A DNA stretch of 64,000 nt. Source: Pseudomonas sp. dw_612. Its GTDB lineage: Bacteria; Pseudomonadota; Gammaproteobacteria; Pseudomonadales; Pseudomonadaceae. The stretch spans positions 1-64,000 of the forward strand of contig NZ_JAAVVC010000005.1 in assembly GCF_018449725.1 (NCBI RefSeq), given 5' to 3'. The number at the start of each line of letters is the position of its first letter. Within the stretch, counting starts at the first letter, position 1. Position numbers and translations under genes: made by a program. The notes under the pieces are model-generated. The model was not told the origin of the DNA. It was given only the letters and a program-made list of their open reading frames with translations, and did no database searches. This document shows positions 39,302 to 50,075 of this stretch, piece after piece.

Positions 39302-39904
39302 ATGTTGAAAATCGTCCACCTGCTAATGGGCGCAGCGGCTTTGCTGCTGTCCTTCATCCCTAGCCTGCGATCCGAAGCGGTACCTTACCTGCAACAACCC
39401 GATGCGCTTTACCTGGCCTTTTTCGGCCTGCTCAACCTGACCCTCGCTCCGGTTATCCCTTACTGGAACAAAGGTCCTCGTCACCAACTGCAAAACCTGG
39501 TCAGCGCCCTGCTGGTCCTGGCTGTCGTGCTGCAAACCCTGACCCTGATCGCACCGATGCCGGTTATCGCCGGTCAACCTGCGGTTCTGTTCAGCCTCGT
39601 TGTTACCCTGGTCGCCGTGTTCCTGCACCTGGCCATCAGCTTCTACAAATCTTCACCGGCCGCCTCCTCGCCAAGCTATGACATGAGCAACCGCGATACC
39701 GGCACCGTCAAGTGGTTCAACACGTCCAAAGGCTTCGGCTTTATCTCCCGGGATTCCGGCGATGATATTTTCGTGCACTTCCGGGCCATTCGTGGCGAAG
39801 GTCACCGCGTCCTGGTCGAAGGCCAGCGCGTGGAGTTCTCCGTGATGAATCGCGACAAAGGCCTGCAAGCCGAAGATGTGATTGCCGCATTGCCCCGTCG
39901 CTGA
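39302..39904 (+). CDS. Membrane-anchored cold-shock domain protein
   Basis: The 200-residue protein has four predicted membrane spans (about 3-22, 36-56, 62-87, 93-115), then a linker, then a full cold-shock domain (about 130-198) with [16 protein letters not shown] and DIFVHFRAI. The RNA-binding residues are intact. The topology would place the domain on one face of the inner membrane, presumably cytoplasmic. Homologues at this locus appear to be general in Pseudomonas; the role is unknown. Confidence 0.9.
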   Translation: MLKIVHLLMGAAALLLSFIPSLRSEAVPYLQQPDALYLAFFGLLNLTLAPVIPYWNKGPRHQLQNLVSALLVLAVVLQTLTLIAPMPVIAGQPAVLFSLVVTLVAVFLHLAISFYKSSPAASSPSYDMSNRDTGTVKWFNTSKGFGFISRDSGDDIFVHFRAIRGEGHRVLVEGQRVEFSVMNRDKGLQAEDVIAALPRR

Positions 39905-39915
39905 TCCCAAGCGAT

Positions 39916-39954
39916 AAAAAACCGCGAGCAGCCTGGCTGATCGCGGTTTTTTTT
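39916..39954 (+). terminator. Intrinsic terminator of the membrane/cold-shock gene
   Basis: AACCGCGA pairs with TCGCGGTT around a 13-base loop, followed by eight Us and preceded by an A-run. It may serve both this gene and the convergent slyX. Confidence 0.88.
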
Positions 39955-39978
39955 GGCCTCGACTTTTAGTCGACTCCA

Positions 39979-40185
39979 TCAATAGTGCGGCGGAGGCGCC
40001 TCTTCTTCGGAAGACTCGAACTGGCCGGCCATCTCTTCCTGGCGCCGCAGCAGTGCTGCCATTTGCAATTGCAGACGTTCGACCACCCGCTGTTGCGTCA
40101 CCAGGATATCGTTCAATGACTGAATGGTGTCGTCCTGGAACGCCAGTTGGCTTTCCAGATCGTTGACGCGCTCTTCCAGGCTCAT
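39979..40185 (-). CDS. slyX: SlyX-family protein
   Basis: The 68-residue coiled-coil protein ([23 protein letters not shown]) ends with the PPHY tail typical of SlyX. Function unknown. It is three bases downstream of the HIT-family gene and probably cotranscribed. Confidence 0.92.
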   Translation of the reverse strand: MSLEERVNDLESQLAFQDDTIQSLNDILVTQQRVVERLQLQMAALLRRQEEMAGQFESSEEEAPPPHY

Positions 40186-40188
40186 GGC

Positions 40189-40614
40189 TCAGCCCTCCAG
40201 AAACGTGAATTGATCGGTCAGGACCAGTCGCAGCCGTTCGCGAATCACCGCGACCTGCTCGGCACTGTAGGGTTTGGCCGGGTGTTTGCCCCAGACCGGG
40301 GCTGGCCAGGCAGCGTCCTCGCGCTTGCGCACAATCACATGCATATGTAACTGACTGACAACGTTACCCAGGGCCGCGACATTCAACTTGTCGGCGTCGA
40401 AAGAGTCTTTGAGCATCTCCGCCAGCGCGGTGGTTTCCTGCCACAGCTGCTGTTGATCAGCGACACTTAATTGAAACAACTCGCTGATATCCTCGCGTCG
40501 CGGCACCAGGATGAACCAGGGGTAGTTCGAATCGTTGGACAAGAGCAACCGGCAGAGCGGGAAATCCCCGATCGGTAACGTGTCTTGTTGAAGTCGTGGA
40601 TCTAAAGCGAACAC
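40189..40614 (-). CDS. HIT-family hydrolase
   Basis: With the GTG start at 40614 the protein has 141 residues and begins FALDPRLQQDTLPIGDFPLC, the usual N-terminus of this subgroup; GGAG lies eight bases upstream. The histidine triad is QLHMHVIVR. It should act on a nucleotide phosphoramidate or dinucleotide. An ATG pair 24-27 bases upstream has no ribosome-binding site. Confidence 0.88.
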   Translation of the reverse strand: MFALDPRLQQDTLPIGDFPLCRLLLSNDSNYPWFILVPRREDISELFQLSVADQQQLWQETTALAEMLKDSFDADKLNVAALGNVVSQLHMHVIVRKREDAAWPAPVWGKHPAKPYSAEQVAVIRERLRLVLTDQFTFLEG

Positions 40615-41346
40615 TGTGCGCACTCCGGCCTGTTTCATCATTTTCAGCTTAGCGCCCCTCAACGGAGGCTGCGCGCCAAGCCACAGGACGGCAGCATACC
40701 TGCGAATGCCCCGAGCTTCACGACGAACCTTGGTCAGAGCCCGCCCGGTCGATTCAGTCGCGCGGAACATGCGCCCCGACATGAGACATTTTCTGCCGGA
40801 GCGCACCATTACAGAACCGACGCTGTGACGAAAAGCGCCGAAGTGACCCATAAACACTCATCTGTTCCACTGCCATCCATGGCCGCACTGTATGAATTCA
40901 GCACAGCGATTAAAATTTTTTGCACCAAAACCGCACACCACGTCTACGCTGAGAGCGTCGGGCATCCGCCGATTACTCACTTTGAGGGTGAACCGGTAAC
41001 GTTTTTTGTGGTCTCGCCGTTGTCACGATGGCGCAACACCATGCAATGGATGGCGTCAAGTGCAAACAAAACGCGCTTGAACCCCCCGGTTTTATGAGGT
41101 TTTTACAGCAACGAACGCGCCGTCAGAAAAAAACAGTGACAGAATTCTGATTTGAGCACGCTTGTTGCATCCACACAGATATCGTCTGCAAAGCCTCCGC
41201 TGGAAGTGGAAGCTCTCAGGCAAATAAAAACAGCGGCAGGGTTGCCCAATGGAGATTCAAACGTTTCACCAGGGACTCTTTTTACCGATGTTCCAGGTTT
41301 GGAACACAACGCTAAAGTTGTCAATCCGCTTGCGTCGGGGCAGTGA
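40615..41346. other. Long intergenic stretch with no supported gene
   Basis: About 730 bp between the HIT gene and the oprD control sites. Short open frames at 40825-41097 (plus, GTG start), 41103-41357 (minus) and 41152-41346 (plus, TTG start) have no ribosome-binding site, no recognisable domain and unusual residue use, so none is called. The stretch is less GC-rich than its flanks. I see no terminator or repeat in it. Confidence 0.55.
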
Positions 41347-41377
41347 ATTTGCGACATCTACCCAGCCATTTGCGACA
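41347..41377 (-). promoter_or_regulatory. Putative ArgR operator upstream of oprD
   Basis: The word TGTCGCAAAT occurs twice on the minus strand (41368-41377 and 41347-41356) with a 21-bp period. Pseudomonas ArgR binds direct repeats with TGTCGC cores at 21-bp spacing, and P. aeruginosa oprD is known to be induced by arginine through ArgR. The following AA of the ArgR consensus is not matched in either half, so binding needs a test. Confidence 0.55.
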
Positions 41378-41529
41378 GGGTCGTAAAGAAGCTGAAAGGT
41401 TAGATGCGCAAGTATCGCCAACATTGTCGGCGTGATATAAGTTTGCGCCGACACAAAAAGAAAGAGCCGCCCAGATAATAAAACAGGTGGGACGGCAGTA
41501 CTCTTCTAAAACCAAAGGAGCAAATCACG

Positions 41530-42873
41530 ATGCGCGTGATGAAGTGGAGCATGATCGCACTGGCAGTTGCAGCAGCAGCCAGTACTCAATTGGCTACGGC
41601 CGCACCTTTCGTAAGTGACCAGGCTGAAGCCAAGGGTTTTGTTGACGACGCCAAGTTGAACTTGCTGGTTCGCAACTATTACTTCAATCGTGACAACAAG
41701 AACGGCGGCAACGACCAGAAAGACTGGACCCAAGGTATCTGGGGCAACTTCAGCTCCGGTTACACCCAAGGCACCGTAGGCGTCGGCGTTGATGCATTCG
41801 GTTACCTGGCCATCAAACTGGACGGCGGCGACGGCACCGGCGGCACCGGCAACATGAGCCGCGATGCTGATGGTCACGTTAACGACAGCCAGGGCAAAGC
41901 AGGTGCAGCGGTCAAATTCCGCATCTCCAAAACCGAGCTGAAAATCGGCGACATGCAGCCAAGCACTGCTCCAGTGTTCGCTGTTGGTGGTTCCCGGATC
42001 CTTCCACAAACTGCCAGCGGTTTCCAACTGCAGAGCAGCGAAGTTAAAGACCTTGACCTCGAAGGCGGCCACTTCACCTCGTCCACCAGCCAGGACCGCA
42101 ACGCTCGTGATGGCGGCCTGTTTGCAACGTACTCCGGCGTCGAAGCCAAATCCATCGACTATATCGGCGGCAAATATTCCATCACCGACAACCTGTCCGC
42201 GTCGCTGTACGGTGCCCAGCTGGAAGACATCTGGAATCAGTACTACGCGAACGTGAACCTCACCACCCCGTTCAGTGGTGATACGTCGTTGAACACTGAC
42301 TTCAACATCTATCGCACCACCGACACCGGCGACAAGCTGGCGGGCGACATCAGCAACACCGCGTTCTCCCTGGCAACCGCTCTCTCTTTCCTGAAAGCGC
42401 ACACCATCACCCTGGCCTTCCAGAAGGTTAACGGCGACACACCATTCGACTACATCGGTGTGGGCACGAACAACCGTGGCGGCGACTCGATCTTCCTCGC
42501 CAACTCCATCCAGTACTCTGACTTCAACGCCCCTGGCGAGAAGTCTGCCCAGATCCGTTACGATCTGAAAATGGCTGAGTACGGCGTTCCTGGTCTGAGC
42601 TTCATGACCCGTTACGTTAAAGGCTGGGATATTGATGGCACCGGTCTGGCTGCAAACAGCCAATACCGCACCAGCACTGGCGCTCCACTGTACGGTGAAG
42701 ATGGCAAACATCACGAAACCAACCTGGAAGTCAAATACGTAGTTCAGAATGGTCCAGCCAAGGATCTTTCGTTCCGTGTTCGTCAAGCATGGCACACCGC
42801 CAATGCCGACGAGGGTGAAGGCGACGTTAAAGAGTTCCGTCTGATCGTTGACTATCCACTGTCGATCTTGTAA
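41530..42873 (+). CDS. oprD: OprD-family outer-membrane porin
   Basis: The 447-residue porin has a signal peptide (ends QLATAAPFVSDQ) and the family hallmarks LLVRNYYFNRDN, WTQGIWGNFSSGYTQGTVGVGVDAFGYLAIKLD and FRISKTELKIGDMQPSTAPVFAVGGSRILP, ending in EFRLIVDYPLSIL. The gene order HIT-slyX-cold-shock-dps-aspS next to it matches the oprD (PA0958) locus of P. aeruginosa, so it is most likely the orthologue, which takes up basic amino acids. AAAGGAG precedes the ATG. Its codon use looks like that of a highly expressed gene. Confidence 0.88.
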   Translation: MRVMKWSMIALAVAAAASTQLATAAPFVSDQAEAKGFVDDAKLNLLVRNYYFNRDNKNGGNDQKDWTQGIWGNFSSGYTQGTVGVGVDAFGYLAIKLDGGDGTGGTGNMSRDADGHVNDSQGKAGAAVKFRISKTELKIGDMQPSTAPVFAVGGSRILPQTASGFQLQSSEVKDLDLEGGHFTSSTSQDRNARDGGLFATYSGVEAKSIDYIGGKYSITDNLSASLYGAQLEDIWNQYYANVNLTTPFSGDTSLNTDFNIYRTTDTGDKLAGDISNTAFSLATALSFLKAHTITLAFQKVNGDTPFDYIGVGTNNRGGDSIFLANSIQYSDFNAPGEKSAQIRYDLKMAEYGVPGLSFMTRYVKGWDIDGTGLAANSQYRTSTGAPLYGEDGKHHETNLEVKYVVQNGPAKDLSFRVRQAWHTANADEGEGDVKEFRLIVDYPLSIL

Positions 42874-42897
42874 TCACAGTTGGTTAGTTAGTAAGCA

Positions 42898-42930
42898 TAA
42901 AAGGCCCATCTTCGGATGGGCCTTTTTTAT
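42898..42930 (+). terminator. Intrinsic terminator of oprD
   Basis: AAGGCCCATC-TTCG-GATGGGCCTT (42901-42924) has a UUCG tetraloop and is followed by TTTTAT. This is a textbook intrinsic terminator. Confidence 0.95.
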
Positions 42931-43010
42931 TGACTGCTGCTTCACACTTAATTGATAGCTTGCTACTCAATAATGCCTCACCGTTAAGTCAGGCATTAGC
43001 AAAACTCATA

Positions 43011-43853
43011 TCAATTCGCCGACGCTTCCTGCACCACACGAATAACTCGCTGCGGGAACGGAATATCGATGCCGGCCGTTTTCAAACGATCACGGGATTG
43101 TTCATTGAACATGAACATCACATCCCAGTAATCCGCGGTCTTGACCCACACTCGCAGGGAAACAGTAATCGAACTGTCGCCCAAGGTCGAAATAACGGCT
43201 TGTGGTGCAGGTTCTGCCAGGATGCGTTCATCTTTGGCCAGTTCCAGCAACACTTCACGGGCCTTCTGCAAGTCCGCTTCGTAGTCCACGCCGACATCGA
43301 ACACGACTTTGCGGGTTGGCTGACGGTTAGTGTTGGTGATGATGCCGTTCGACAGATTGCCGTTCGGGACAATGATGGTCTTGTTGTCACCAGTACGCAG
43401 CACGGTGTGGAAAATCTGGATGCTGTCGACCGTACCGGCAACGCCCTGGGCTTCGATCCAGTCACCAATACGGAACGGACGGAACAACAGAATCAGCACG
43501 CCGCCCGCGAAGTTCGCCAGGCTGCCCTGCAACGCCAGGCCGATGGCCAGGCCGGCGGCACCGATGGCTGCCACAAACGAGGTGGTTTCCACACCAATCA
43601 TCGAGGCCACGCTGACAATCAGCAAAACCTTGAGAATGATGTTCGCCAGGCTGCTGATAAAGCCCTGCAGCGCCAGGTCAGCGTTACGCAGCGCCAGCAA
43701 GCCGCCGAGCTTTTGCGTGACCTTGTTGATCAGCCACCAGCCGATGCCCAGGGTGATCACTGCCAGCAGCACGCGGCTGCCGTATTCCATGATCATCGGG
43801 ATCCAGGCTTGAGACGCCTTGACCAGATTGTCTACTTCAGCATTCAAATCCAT
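43011..43853 (-). CDS. MscS-family small mechanosensitive channel
   Basis: The 280-residue protein has three membrane spans (about 22-42, 66-88, 90-115), the pore helix AAGLAIGLALQGSLANFAGGVLILLFRPF and the beta domain GTVDSIQIFHTVLRTGDNKTIIVPNGNL. Its length matches E. coli MscS. It should open on membrane tension and release solutes on osmotic downshock. Confidence 0.95.
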   Translation of the reverse strand: MDLNAEVDNLVKASQAWIPMIMEYGSRVLLAVITLGIGWWLINKVTQKLGGLLALRNADLALQGFISSLANIILKVLLIVSVASMIGVETTSFVAAIGAAGLAIGLALQGSLANFAGGVLILLFRPFRIGDWIEAQGVAGTVDSIQIFHTVLRTGDNKTIIVPNGNLSNGIITNTNRQPTRKVVFDVGVDYEADLQKAREVLLELAKDERILAEPAPQAVISTLGDSSITVSLRVWVKTADYWDVMFMFNEQSRDRLKTAGIDIPFPQRVIRVVQEASAN

Positions 43854-43935
43854 CTACTTTCTCCTGATTTCCGGCCATCCGGCACGCGAAAAATAAGCGG
43901 CATAAAGCGCCTGCCGGGGTTAAGCACAATCCAGT

Positions 43936-44023
43936 GTGGGAGCGGGCTTGCTCGCGAATGCGGTGGGTCAGTCGATATAAGTGCTGACTGATAGATCGCT
44001 TTCGCGAGCAAGCCCGCTCCCAC
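43936..44023. repeat. REP pair between mscS-type gene and yajQ
   Basis: Facing GTGGGAGCGGGCTTGCTCGC units have a spacer with partial inner complementarity (GTCAGTC / GACTGA). The pair lies in the gap between yajQ and the mscS-type gene. Confidence 0.9.
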
Positions 44024-44041
44024 AGGTTCAAACATCGAAGC

Positions 44042-45583
<1,542 letters not shown>

Positions 45584-45628
45584 GCAGCGGCTACGCTGGC
45601 CACTTGTTCCTTTGCAGCGATAAACCTG

Positions 45629-47665
45629 ATGCCACTGCGCCAGCGCCTCGAAAACCTCCCTGTCGGCCAGAAACTGCTGGCCGCCCTGCTGGTGCTGTTG
45701 ATCACCGTCCTGCTGGTCGCCAACCTGACCTTTATCAGCGCCGCGTATTACATTTCCCAGGAAAGCATGGCGCCCCAGGCCCTGCAAACCATTGGCCGGC
45801 TGGTGTCGAACCCGAGCCTGGTGTCCGAGGCGCTGAAGTCGCCGCAAAGCGCCGAGCGCCTGCTCAACGAACTCAATAGCTACTCGCCGTTGCGCGCAGC
45901 GGCGCTGTATGACGGCGACGGCGTGCGCCTGGCGCAGTTGCAGCACGGCGAAAAACTCAAGCTGCCGGAGCGCTACCGGCATATCGAAGCGTGGCAAGCC
46001 ACGGAGTTTCGCAGCAATCAGATCATCACTTTGCCCCGCCCCGGCACCGAACCGGGCCACTTGTTGCTGGTGGCGAGCAGCGAATTACCGGTGGCGTTTT
46101 ACACCGGCACCCTGACCGCGAGCCTGGGCATCCTGATCTTCAGTGTGCTGTTGTGGCTGGTGATTGCCCGGCAGATCAAGCGTCTGATCACCCGACCGAT
46201 CCATGAACTCGAAGAGCTGTCCCGACAAGTCACCCGGGAAGAGAACTACGCGCTGCGTGCCTCACGGGGCAACCACGACGAAATCGGCAGCCTCGCCGAG
46301 GCGTTCAACACCATGCTGTCGCGCATTGAAGCGCGGGAGCAACAACTCAAACGCGCCCGGGATGATTCCCAGGCGGCTTACGATCAGGCCCAGGGCCTGG
46401 CGGAAGAAACCCGTCACACCAACCGCAAACTGGAGCTGGAAGTCCAGGTGCGGAGCAAGATCGAGAAGAAACTCACCGGTTTCCAGAATTACCTCAACAG
46501 CATCATCGACTCCATGCCCTCGGCGCTGATCGCCCTCGATGAGCAACTCTACGTGACCCAGTGGAATCAGGAGGCCAGCGCCTTGTCCGGTACGCGTCTG
46601 GATGAAGCCCTGAACCAGCCGATCTTCCTCGCGTTCGAGCCACTCAAGCCGTTTCTGCCGCAGCTCAAGCAAACCGTCGAGCAGCACACGGTGGCCAAGA
46701 TCGAGCGGGTGACCTGGTTCAAGGATGATGACGCCAAGCATTACGCCCTGACCTTCTATCCGTTGATGGGCGGCGCCGGGCGTGGCGTGGTGATCCGGAT
46801 CGACGACATCACCCAGCGCCTGTCCCTGGAAGAAATGATGGTGCAGTCGGAAAAAATGCTCTCGGTCGGTGGCCTCGCCGCCGGCATGGCCCACGAAATC
46901 AACAACCCGCTGGGCGCGATCCTGCATAACGTGCAAAACATTCGCCGCCGCCTGTCCCCGGACCTGCCGAAAAACCTGGAGCAGGCCGAACACGTCGGCA
47001 TTGAGCTGGAAACAGTCAATCAATACCTGAAAGCACGGGAAGTGCCGCAATTGCTCGATGGCATCCAGCAGGCCGGCGCGCGGGCGGCGAAGATCGTCAC
47101 GCACATGCTCAGCTTCAGCCGTCGCAGCACCCGGCAAATGGCGCCGTGCGACCTGCCGGCGCTGATCGATCAAGCGGTGGAAATCGCCGGTAACGACTTC
47201 GACCTGGCCATCGGTTTCGATTTCAAGGGCCAGGCGATCATTCGTCAATTCGACCCGGCGTTGGGTCCGGTGCCGGGCACGGCCAACGAATTGGAGCAGG
47301 TGCTGCTCAATCTGTTGAAAAACGCCGCCCAGGCGATTCATCAGCGCGAAGACGATCGCGAACCGGGGCGGATCATCCTGCGCACCAAACTCAACCCACC
47401 GTGGGCGGAAATCCAGGTCGAGGACAACGGCATCGGCATGAGCGAAAACGTGCGCAAACGCACTTTCGAGCCGTTCTTCACCACCAAGGAAATCGGCCAG
47501 GGCACCGGCCTCGGGCTGTCGGTGTCGTATTTCATCATCACCAACAATCACAAGGGTCAGATGGAAGTGCAATCGACCCTCGGCCAAGGCACCTGCTTCA
47601 CCTTGCGCCTGCCCTTGGCGGGCACCCCGCTCGTCTCCCAAGAACTCAATCAGCTATCGAGGTAA
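45629..47665 (+). CDS. Membrane sensor histidine kinase with HAMP and PAS domains
   Basis: The 678-residue protein has two membrane spans (about 18-42 and 160-185) bounding a periplasmic sensor part, HAMP (about 186-240), a coiled coil, PAS (about 290-400), a dimerisation domain with phospho-acceptor H422 in GMAHEINNPLG, and HATPase with N-box ELEQVLLNLLKNAAQAI and DNGIGMSE. No response regulator is adjacent, so its partner is unknown. The signal is unknown. The stop is two bases before the next gene's start codon. Confidence 0.93.
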   Translation: MPLRQRLENLPVGQKLLAALLVLLITVLLVANLTFISAAYYISQESMAPQALQTIGRLVSNPSLVSEALKSPQSAERLLNELNSYSPLRAAALYDGDGVRLAQLQHGEKLKLPERYRHIEAWQATEFRSNQIITLPRPGTEPGHLLLVASSELPVAFYTGTLTASLGILIFSVLLWLVIARQIKRLITRPIHELEELSRQVTREENYALRASRGNHDEIGSLAEAFNTMLSRIEAREQQLKRARDDSQAAYDQAQGLAEETRHTNRKLELEVQVRSKIEKKLTGFQNYLNSIIDSMPSALIALDEQLYVTQWNQEASALSGTRLDEALNQPIFLAFEPLKPFLPQLKQTVEQHTVAKIERVTWFKDDDAKHYALTFYPLMGGAGRGVVIRIDDITQRLSLEEMMVQSEKMLSVGGLAAGMAHEINNPLGAILHNVQNIRRRLSPDLPKNLEQAEHVGIELETVNQYLKAREVPQLLDGIQQAGARAAKIVTHMLSFSRRSTRQMAPCDLPALIDQAVEIAGNDFDLAIGFDFKGQAIIRQFDPALGPVPGTANELEQVLLNLLKNAAQAIHQREDDREPGRIILRTKLNPPWAEIQVEDNGIGMSENVRKRTFEPFFTTKEIGQGTGLGLSVSYFIITNNHKGQMEVQSTLGQGTCFTLRLPLAGTPLVSQELNQLSR

Positions 47666-47667
47666 CC

Positions 47668-48249
47668 ATGGGCTTTCGCCTGTCGAAGATTTACACCCGC
47701 ACCGGCGACAAAGGCGAAACCGGCCTGGGCGATGGCCGCCGTGTGCCCAAGGATCATCCGCGGATCGAAGCGATTGGCGAGGTCGATACGCTGAACAGTC
47801 AGGTGGGCGTGCTGTTGGCCGGGTTGGCCGCTGAGAGTGCTGCTTATCCGGGTTTGAATGAAGTAATCGACGTGCTCGCGCCGTGCCAGCATCGGCTGTT
47901 CGACCTCGGCGGTGAACTGGCGATGCCGGTGTATCAGGCGCTGAATGCCGCGGAAATCGAACGGCTGGAAGCGGCGATTGATGTCTGGAATGAAGAGTTG
48001 GGGCCACTGGAGAATTTCATTCTGCCGGGCGGTTCGGCGTTGATTGCTCAGGCCCATGTGTGCAGAAGCCTGGCGCGCAGCGCGGAGCGGCGGTGTCAGC
48101 ATTTGAATGCGATTGAGCCGCTGGCCGGGGTTGGCCTGGCGTATATCAATCGGTTGTCGGATTTGTTGTTCGTGATGGCGCGGCTGATTGCCAAGCGCCA
48201 GGGGGTTGCCGAGATTCTTTGGCAGCCAGCGGCTAAACCTGAGGTTTAG
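47668..48249 (+). CDS. PduO-type cob(I)alamin adenosyltransferase
   Basis: The 193-residue protein begins MGFRLSKIYTRTGDKGETGLGDGRRVPKDHPRIEAIGEVDTLNS, the ATP-binding signature, and has RRCQHLN and YINRLSDLLFVMAR later. It adenosylates corrinoid to make coenzyme B12. It overlaps nothing but follows the sensor kinase by two bases, so the two are probably cotranscribed. Confidence 0.95.
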   Translation: MGFRLSKIYTRTGDKGETGLGDGRRVPKDHPRIEAIGEVDTLNSQVGVLLAGLAAESAAYPGLNEVIDVLAPCQHRLFDLGGELAMPVYQALNAAEIERLEAAIDVWNEELGPLENFILPGGSALIAQAHVCRSLARSAERRCQHLNAIEPLAGVGLAYINRLSDLLFVMARLIAKRQGVAEILWQPAAKPEV

Positions 48250-48269
48250 TCGGCGCATGTAAGGACGCC

Positions 48270-48338
48270 TTCGCGAGCAAGCCCGCTCCCACATTGGATT
48301 TGTGAACGCCATAGATCCAATGTGGGCTTGCTCGCGAA
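48270..48338. repeat. REP pair with one truncated arm
   Basis: One arm is a standard inverse REP (ending CCCGCTCCCAC). The facing arm reads GTGGGCTTGCTCGCGAA and has lost six bases (AGCGGG) from the usual core. The inner stem ATTGGAT / ATCCAAT is intact. It lies between convergent genes. Confidence 0.8.
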
Positions 48339-48362
48339 GAGGCCAGCAGCATCAACGCAGAA

Positions 48363-49307
48363 TCAGGCCTCAGGCCAAAACGCTCGAATCCCCGCCACAC
48401 CCTGCGCCCCTATTTCCCAAGCCTTCTGCCGCTCTGCCGGGCCAACGCCGCCCAACAGGAACACCGGTTTGCTGAAACCGGCGATCAGGGCCTGCGCCTG
48501 CTCCCAACCCAACGGCTGGGCATCCGGGTGCGTCTGGGTCAGTTGCACTGGCGACAAGGTCACGAAGTCCACGCCCATCTGCTCGGCCAACGCCAGTTCT
48601 TCCGCGTTGTGGCAGGACGCCGCCAACCAGCGCGACGCCGGCAACGGACGACCGGCCGCTGCGTACTTGCGCAACTGCGCGGCAGTGATGTGCCAACCAG
48701 CGGACGGGAAATCGCCCAGCCACTCGAACGGCCCCTTAATCATCAACTGTGCCTTGCCGGCACACAGCCCCGCCGCATCCACCGCCAGATCGCGGTATTT
48801 CGGGTCGTAGCCGTTGGGCGCGCGCAGCACGATCAATTTGATGCCACCGGCAATCGCTTTCTGGATACCGCGCAGCAGAGCCGGGGTTTCCAGGTCTTCC
48901 GGGGTCACCAGGTATTCCGCTGGCAGCCGCGCGGCCGCGACAATCGGCTGATTGGCTGCCGGGAACTCGTAGTTCAACAGATCACGGGGCGCGACCCACT
49001 CCAGCGGCTGGCCTTCGGCGCCGTGGGGTTCGCCGGTAAACGCCGAGACTTCCCAGACATCCAGCAACACTTGCTTGTCCGGGTAGTCGTGTTGAACCTT
49101 GATCAGTGGTCGCGCAGCCCCGACGACAATGCCCAACTCTTCCTGAAGCTCACGGGCCAGGGCGGTTTCGACGGACTCGTCCACCTCGACCTTGCCACCG
49201 GGAAACTCCCACAAACCGCCCTGGTGCTGGGTGTCGGCACGACGGGCGATGAGGATCTTGCCTGCGCTGTCACGGATCACAGCGGCGGCGACGTGGACTC
49301 GTTTCAC
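48363..49307 (-). CDS. MutT-type Nudix hydrolase fused to a ThiE-like domain
   Basis: The 314-residue protein has an N-terminal Nudix domain with the full box GGKVEVDESVETALARELQEELGI (about 37-60), as in MutT (8-oxo-dGTP clean-up), and a C-terminal thiamine-phosphate-synthase-like barrel (about 135-314; GWHITAAQL, SCHNAEELALAEQMGVDFVTLSPV, FLLGGVGP). The fusion is normal in pseudomonads. The role of the barrel is not settled. The GTG start has AGGAGGT upstream and overlaps the GST stop (GTGA). Confidence 0.93.
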   Translation of the reverse strand: MKRVHVAAAVIRDSAGKILIARRADTQHQGGLWEFPGGKVEVDESVETALARELQEELGIVVGAARPLIKVQHDYPDKQVLLDVWEVSAFTGEPHGAEGQPLEWVAPRDLLNYEFPAANQPIVAAARLPAEYLVTPEDLETPALLRGIQKAIAGGIKLIVLRAPNGYDPKYRDLAVDAAGLCAGKAQLMIKGPFEWLGDFPSAGWHITAAQLRKYAAAGRPLPASRWLAASCHNAEELALAEQMGVDFVTLSPVQLTQTHPDAQPLGWEQAQALIAGFSKPVFLLGGVGPAERQKAWEIGAQGVAGIRAFWPEA

Positions 49308-49936
49308 TGCCCTACCTCCTCCAGTCCGGCCTTCTGCCAGGCCTTGAAGGCTGGCCATTGGTAAATGGTTTCGACATAAGCCTGGTCCACTGCCGGCAGT
49401 TGCACACGGTAGGTGCGCAGACGCACGGCGATCGGCGCGAAGTACGCATCTGCCAGGGTGGCGCCACCAAACAGGAACGGGCCAGTTTCGGTGGCGACGG
49501 CACGGCATTCAGCCCACAACGCCAGCATGCGCTCGATTTCTGCCTGAACCTCAGGCGGGATCGAAGGCAGCGCTTCGTCACGGCTCAGGTCGAACGACAT
49601 GTTGCCGCGCAGGGCAAAGAAACCGCTGTGCATCTGCGCGCACGCCGAACGGGCCTGGGCACGGGCGGCGATGTCTTTGGGCCAGAGGCCGGCGTCGGGG
49701 AACTGCTCGGCCAGGTACTCGGCAATCGCCAGGGAATCGGCGATGACGCCGTGTTCGGTTTTCAGCAGCGGGACTTTGCCGGTCGGCGAATGCTTGAGCA
49801 CGCGCTCACGGGTGTCTGGCTGGCCGAGTTTGATCAGTTCTTCGGTGTAGGGAGCGCCAGTCAGTTCGAGGGCCAGGGCACTGCGCAGGGACCAGGAGGA
49901 AAGCAGCTTGTCGCCGATGATCAGGTGGAGGCTCAT
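49304..49936 (-). CDS. Glutathione S-transferase family protein
   Basis: The 210-residue protein has a thioredoxin-like N-domain (MSLHLIIGDKLLSSWSLRSALAL, a Ser-type active site) with the TGKVPLL and DSLAIAEYLAE motifs, and an all-helical C-domain (TLADAYFAPI). Substrate unknown. Its stop overlaps the start of the Nudix fusion gene. Confidence 0.92.
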   Translation of the reverse strand: MSLHLIIGDKLLSSWSLRSALALELTGAPYTEELIKLGQPDTRERVLKHSPTGKVPLLKTEHGVIADSLAIAEYLAEQFPDAGLWPKDIAARAQARSACAQMHSGFFALRGNMSFDLSRDEALPSIPPEVQAEIERMLALWAECRAVATETGPFLFGGATLADAYFAPIAVRLRTYRVQLPAVDQAYVETIYQWPAFKAWQKAGLEEVGQ

Positions 49937-49991
49937 GTTCGGGACCTTTTTGATGAGGAATTCAGGCCAGAATCTCTAGCGTTTGGTCCGG

Positions 49992-50063
49992 CCCCTTCGC
50001 GAGCAAGCCCGCTCCCACAATGGAATACGGTCAACTGTGGGAGCGGGCTTGCTCGCGAAGGGG
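49992..50063. repeat. REP pair between GST gene and argJ
   Basis: CCCCTTCGCGAGCAAGCCCG and its inverse face each other with a spacer of about 22 bases. The order of the arms is opposite to that of most pairs in the window (inverse unit first). Confidence 0.9.
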
Positions 50064-50075
50064 GTCGACTCGGTC

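Noticed and set aside
41195..41260. Glycine-riboswitch-like word GCTCTCAGGCAAATA
   Set aside because: The core resembles CTCTCAGGCAAAA, but the expected GGAGAG partner and the CCGAAGG-GCAA part upstream are absent, and the downstream gene is a porin.
40825..41357. Three short frames upstream of oprD (40825-41097 plus, 41103-41357 minus, 41152-41346 plus)
   Set aside because: They lack ribosome-binding sites, use alternative or poorly placed starts, and show no recognisable motif.
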